A stretch of DNA of 64,000 bases from Piscinibacter sp047602365 (GTDB lineage: Bacteria; Pseudomonadota; Gammaproteobacteria; Burkholderiales; Burkholderiaceae_C), in NCBI GenBank assembly GCA_047602365.1, contig JASGHM010000001.1, positions 620,001 through 684,000 on the forward strand, read 5' to 3'. Of this stretch, positions 60,446 through 64,000 are shown one piece after another (position 1 is the first letter of the stretch; every line of letters starts with the position of its first letter). The notes under the pieces are model-generated. The model was not told the DNA's origin, made no database searches, and worked only from the letters and a program-made list of their open reading frames with translations. The position numbers and the translations under genes were made by a program.

Positions 60446-61328
60446 AGACCGCGCGAAGCGACTCCGCCTCGCCGACGACGTGATCGAAGAACGCCGCCAC
60501 GCGCGGCGTGCGGCGCAGTTCGGCGGTTGTCAGGATGCGCCAGATGCGTGTCAGTTCGGGGATCGGCCCGAGCAGGCGCATCAGCGATGCCTCACCATCG
60601 GCGATCGCCGTGGGCAACGCGGCGATGCCGACGCCGGCCTTTGCCGAATGCAGCAGGCCCAGCACGCTGTCGTTGCGGACGACGATGCGCGCCTGCGGCA
60701 CGGCCTCCTGCAGCCAGACCGAGACCCGGTGCTTCGCGAGCGCCGCATCGAAGCCGATCAGCGCATGCTGCGCCAGGTCCGCCACCTGCGTCGGCCGGCC
60801 GTGGCGCTCGACGTAGTCGCGGCTCGCGTAGACCGCCCACAGAGAATCGCCGATCTTGCGGCCGACCAGCGCGCCATCGTCGGTGTCGCCGGAGCGCAGC
60901 GCCACGTCCACCTCGCCGCGCGTGAGATCCAGGAAGCGGTCGCTCATGACGAACTCGACGCGCAAGCCCGGGTAGCGTGTGTGGAAGCGTTCGACGAGAC
61001 CGGATGCGCCGAGGCGCGCGACGATCGGTTCCGGGCAGGTGACGCGCACCACGCCGACGGCCGCGCGCCGCTCGACCTCGACCCGCTGCTCCAGCGCCGC
61101 CACCGCCTCGCCCACCCGCTGTGCATGCGGCAGCAGCGCGAGGCCGAACTCGGTCAGGCGATAACCGGCGGCCTCGCGCCGCACCAGCTGCTGCCCGAGG
61201 CAACGCTCCAGCTCGGCAATGCGACGCTGCACGGTGGACTGGTCGACGCGCAACGCGCGCCCGGCCGCCAACGCACTGCCGTACTGCGCGACCGCGAGCA
61301 GGTGACGCAGATCGTCCCAGTCGAACAT
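60435..61328 (-). CDS. LysR-family transcriptional regulator
   Basis: 297 residues from the ATG at 61326-61328 (MFDWDDLRHLLAVAQYGS). The HTH is SALAAGRALRVDQSTVQRRI with LGQQLVRREAAGYRLTEFG. The effector domain shows VRVTCPEPIVARLGASGLVE and VDVALRSGD. The target could be the divergent cupin gene or the convergent deaminase operon; position favours the cupin. Confidence 0.9.
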   Translation of the reverse strand: MFDWDDLRHLLAVAQYGSALAAGRALRVDQSTVQRRIAELERCLGQQLVRREAAGYRLTEFGLALLPHAQRVGEAVAALEQRVEVERRAAVGVVRVTCPEPIVARLGASGLVERFHTRYPGLRVEFVMSDRFLDLTRGEVDVALRSGDTDDGALVGRKIGDSLWAVYASRDYVERHGRPTQVADLAQHALIGFDAALAKHRVSVWLQEAVPQARIVVRNDSVLGLLHSAKAGVGIAALPTAIADGEASLMRLLGPIPELTRIWRILTTAELRRTPRVAAFFDHVVGEAESLRAVFSG

Positions 61329-61423
61329 GCAGCCATCATGCATTCGTGCGGCCCCGGCCGGCAACTTCGCGGCTGCCGCATCACGCCTCGCTCGCCTAGG
61401 CTGTGGTGGTACAGGAGCCCGCC

Positions 61424-61807
61424 ATGCCGCACAACCGCTTCGCCACCTTGCTGCTCGCCACCGTCCCGCTGGCCGCGGCGGCCCAGGACGCCACGATCAC
61501 CGACCCCGACAAGTACCGCGTGCTGCTCGACAACCATTGCGTGCGTGTGCTGTCCTATCGCGACGAGCCCGGCGCACGCACTCACGAGCACCACCATCCG
61601 GACTTCGTCGTCGTCGCGCTGGCACCGTTCCGCCGCAGCCTGCAATTGCCCGACGGCCGGCGCCTGGAACGCGATTTCCAGGCCGGGGACGTGATGTGGT
61701 CGCCGGCGCAGACGCACATCGGCGAGAACATCGGCAGCACGCCGACCCAGGTGGTGATGGTCGAGCTCAAGCCGCAGAGCGCGTCGGCCGCGTGCGGTAG
61801 AAACTGA
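61424..61807 (+). CDS. Small exported cupin-like protein
   Basis: 127 residues from the ATG at 61424 with ACAGGAGCC upstream. A signal peptide (MPHNRFATLLLATVPLAAAA) precedes a single-domain cupin: RVLSYRDEPGARTHEHHHPD holds the His-rich metal motif and DVMWSPAQTHIGENIG the second motif. Such periplasmic cupins are uncharacterised. It is divergent from a LysR gene, and its 3' end overlaps the convergent U32 gene by 41 bases. Confidence 0.85.
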   Translation: MPHNRFATLLLATVPLAAAAQDATITDPDKYRVLLDNHCVRVLSYRDEPGARTHEHHHPDFVVVALAPFRRSLQLPDGRRLERDFQAGDVMWSPAQTHIGENIGSTPTQVVMVELKPQSASAACGRN

Positions 61808-63737
61808 TCGGCACCGCCGCCGCCTCGCGCGCGGCGTCGCGCAGCACATTGCGGCGCATCTTGCCGACCACGTGCATCTCGCAGGGCTTGCAGTCGAAGC
61901 GCAGTGTCAGCCGGTCGTTGCCGTGTTGCAGCGTCAGCGGCTCGGCGCGCACCGTGCCCTGCACGCCGATCACGCCCTTGGCCTGCTTCGGGCACAGGCC
62001 CAGGCTGTAGCGCACGCAGTGCTTGGTGATCATCAGGCTGACCTCGCCGAGCTCCTCGTGGCTCTCGTAGGCGGCGTCGATCACCTTGACGCCGTGGCGC
62101 GCATAGAACGCCGCGGCGCGGGCGTTGTAGACATTGGCCAGGTAGCTCAGCGTGTCGTCCGGGTACGGCGCCGGTGGCTCGACCGGCGCAGCACGCGGCA
62201 GGCGTTCGAAGGCGGCGGCGCGTGCTGCATCGAGTGATGCGATCGCCTCGCGGCGCAGCCCGTTGGCCAGCGCCGCCGGCACGAACAGCGCCTGCGCCGG
62301 CAGCGTGATCGAGCGCGCCTCGAAGATCGTCGTGCCGAGCTTCGCCACGGCCTCGTGCAGCGCCTCGCGGACACGCGCCGCATCACGCGCCGGCTCGTGC
62401 GCGTGGGCCGCCTCGGCACGGGCGTGGTGGCCGTCCTCGTCGATCGCATCGAGCGCGAAGCCGTCGCTCGTCAGGCTCCACAGCAGGTCGACGCCGATGC
62501 GCCGCTCGGCCGACTTCTTCGCCAGCAGCCGTTCCCAGGCCATGTCGCGGTTGCGGCTGATCGTCACGCCGCGCCGCAGGTCCTTCAGCGCCTCCATCTC
62601 GGCATTCGGCTCGACACGCCAGAGCCGGCCTCGCAGCGGCGTGGCCACGTTGACCGGCACGCCCTGCAGTTCGCCCTGCAGGTCGACCCAGGTCAGCGCG
62701 TCGCCGTTGTGCAGCGCCTCGGCGGCATCGTCGAGCTCGATCTCGACATGCGCGCGCCCCAGCGCCGTGACCTGCCCGATCGGCACGCCGGCATGCTTGG
62801 GCGTGTCGAAGGCGCCGATGTCGTCCTGCCGGCCGTTGACGAAGTAGTCGGTGCCGCCGCGGTTGAAGTTGCGCGCCGGATCGGGGCTGAAGGTGTAGCG
62901 GCAGCGCCCCGACGAGGCCCGGCGCAGGTCGCTGCGCTGCTCGAGCAGGCCGTCGAGCAGCTGCCGGTAGTGGGCCGTCACGTTCTTGACCGTGGCCATG
63001 TCCTTGTAGCGGCCTTCGATCTTGAAGCTGCGGATGCCGGCGTCGACCAGTGCGGCGAGGTTGGCGCTCTGGTCGTTGTCCTTCAGCGAGAGCACATGCT
63101 TGTCGTGCGCGACGATGCGGCCGGCCGCATCGGTCACCGTGTAGGGCAGCCGGCATTCCTGCGAACAGTTGCCGCGATTCGCGCTGCGCCCGGTGTGCGC
63201 GTGGCTGATGAAACACTGGCCGCTGTAGGCCACGCACAGCGCGCCGTGCACGAAGAACTCCAGCGTCGACTGCTGCACCTGCGCGGCGATGGCCTCGATC
63301 TGCGCGCGCGTCAGCTCGCGCGCCAGCACCATCTGCGAGAAACCGCTGTCCTGCAGGAAGCGCGCCTTCTCCGGCGTGCGGATGTCGGTCTGCGTGCTGG
63401 CATGCAGCTGGATCGGCGGCAGGTCGAGCTCGAGCAGGCCCATGTCCTGCACGATCAGCGCGTCGATGCCGGCGTTCCAGGCGTCCCAGGCCAGGCGCCG
63501 CGCACCCTCCAGCTCGTCGTCGCGCAGGATGGTGTTCAGCGTCAGGAAGATGCGCGCGCCGTAGCGATGCGCATGCGTCGCGAGGCGCTCGAGGTCGGCC
63601 ATCGAGTTGCCCGCCTTGTCGCGCGCGCCGAAGGCCGGGCCGCCGATGTAGACCGCGTCGGCACCGTGGTTGACGGCCTCGATGCCGATGTCGGCGTCGC
63701 GGGCGGGGGCGAGCAGTTCGAGGTCCGGGCGGGGCAT
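61767..63737 (-). CDS. rlhA: U32-family protein, RlhA-like (23S rRNA C2501 hydroxylation)
   Basis: 656 residues from the ATG at 63735-63737 (MPRPDLELLAPARDADIGIE). The U32 signature is EFFVHGALCVAYSGQCFIS with Fe-S-type cysteines also in RGNCSQECRLPY and, near the C-terminus, LRFDCKPCEMHV. The length matches RlhA (YdcP) rather than the shorter TrhP (YegQ). RlhA hydroxylates C2501 of 23S rRNA using prephenate-derived chemistry in E. coli. The frame is open farther upstream but without family sequence. Confidence 0.88.
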   Translation of the reverse strand: MPRPDLELLAPARDADIGIEAVNHGADAVYIGGPAFGARDKAGNSMADLERLATHAHRYGARIFLTLNTILRDDELEGARRLAWDAWNAGIDALIVQDMGLLELDLPPIQLHASTQTDIRTPEKARFLQDSGFSQMVLARELTRAQIEAIAAQVQQSTLEFFVHGALCVAYSGQCFISHAHTGRSANRGNCSQECRLPYTVTDAAGRIVAHDKHVLSLKDNDQSANLAALVDAGIRSFKIEGRYKDMATVKNVTAHYRQLLDGLLEQRSDLRRASSGRCRYTFSPDPARNFNRGGTDYFVNGRQDDIGAFDTPKHAGVPIGQVTALGRAHVEIELDDAAEALHNGDALTWVDLQGELQGVPVNVATPLRGRLWRVEPNAEMEALKDLRRGVTISRNRDMAWERLLAKKSAERRIGVDLLWSLTSDGFALDAIDEDGHHARAEAAHAHEPARDAARVREALHEAVAKLGTTIFEARSITLPAQALFVPAALANGLRREAIASLDAARAAAFERLPRAAPVEPPAPYPDDTLSYLANVYNARAAAFYARHGVKVIDAAYESHEELGEVSLMITKHCVRYSLGLCPKQAKGVIGVQGTVRAEPLTLQHGNDRLTLRFDCKPCEMHVVGKMRRNVLRDAAREAAAVPISFYRTRPTRSAA

Positions 63738-64000
63738 GGCGTACGGCGGCCTGGGAGCCGCGAGATTGTCGGACAGCGCAAGCGCGCCCGCCAGAGACAG
63801 CACAGGAGGCGGGAAGCGTCTCGCGAAGCAGGACCGGCGGCTGCGGGAAACCATGCATTGGCTTGCATATGTGCAAAGCGCACGCTTGAAAGCTTGATGC
63901 ACGCGCCGGTTTGCGGCGCATCGCGGCCCGCAACGGGCCGCGCCGCCCGCCGGACACGCTCGGCACCGCAGGCGGCCCCGCATCGGCCTGCCGGGAGAAG
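63738..64000. promoter_or_regulatory. Upstream region of the U32 gene to window end
   Basis: 263 bases with no convincing gene. It contains a perfect inverted repeat TTGCA-tatg-TGCAA at 63863-63876 followed by GCGCACGCTTGAAAGCTTGA, AT-richer than its surroundings. This could be an operator for the U32 gene or for a gene beyond the window. Confidence 0.35.

Overview
The window is very GC-rich chromosomal DNA from a betaproteobacterium, most likely Burkholderiales (Rubrivivax/Leptothrix/Methylibium-like). The clues are the hisC-hisD-hisG(short)-murA-bolA-ABC order, a Bug/TctC receptor, the polyol ABC cluster facing zwf-rpiR, and a PHA-granule protein. Genes are tightly packed, with ATGA/GTGA overlaps within operons and abutting or overlapping convergent 3' ends. 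I see no tRNA, rRNA, CRISPR array, IS element or prophage.

Layout. 1-5381 (minus): ABC-2 exporter, bolA, murA and the start of the histidine operon (hisG, hisD, hisC). 5501-8983: TetR regulator, TPR protein, and a divergent MFS/DeoR pair. 8999-16160: indolepyruvate oxidoreductase subunits iorA and iorB with a Bug-type binding protein between them, a LysR regulator and a MATE exporter. 16306-22362: response regulator, PAS/HATPase sensor kinase and a GGDEF-EAL protein. 22370-25595: wax-ester synthase, acyl-CoA-binding protein, PHA-system protein and an aminopeptidase lipoprotein. 25592-31338: molybdopterin oxidoreductase, then a Liv-type binding protein and two hydrolases. 31342-44474: a sugar and polyol block. 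A four-part polyol ABC transporter, a polyol dehydrogenase, mannitol 2-dehydrogenase and an AraC regulator feed fructose toward pgi, transaldolase and zwf; an RpiR/HexR-like regulator follows zwf. 44575-56034: a small cytochrome c, a double-length UvrA paralogue and a 1609-residue multidomain lipoprotein. 56164-63737: a second Liv-type receptor, a GntR regulator, a three-gene unit (BMP receptor, flavin reductase-like protein, nucleobase/nucleoside deaminase), a LysR, a small periplasmic cupin and an RlhA-type U32 protein.

The most unusual object is the lipoprotein at 51203-56034. It joins a galactose/glyoxal-oxidase-like propeller with every copper-radical residue present to a YVTN propeller, a MauG/CCP-like di-haem cytochrome and two PA14 domains. 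A radical-copper oxidase and a di-haem peroxidase-like module in one surface protein suggest an extracytoplasmic oxidase that passes on its peroxide or electrons internally.

Eight single-base insertions interrupt six genes (hisG, murA, pgi, the polyol dehydrogenase, uvrA twice, the oxidase fusion twice). Removing one base at each restores a full-length family member. All are insertions and several hit essential genes, so they look like sequence errors rather than pseudogenes. These genes are annotated across the shift.
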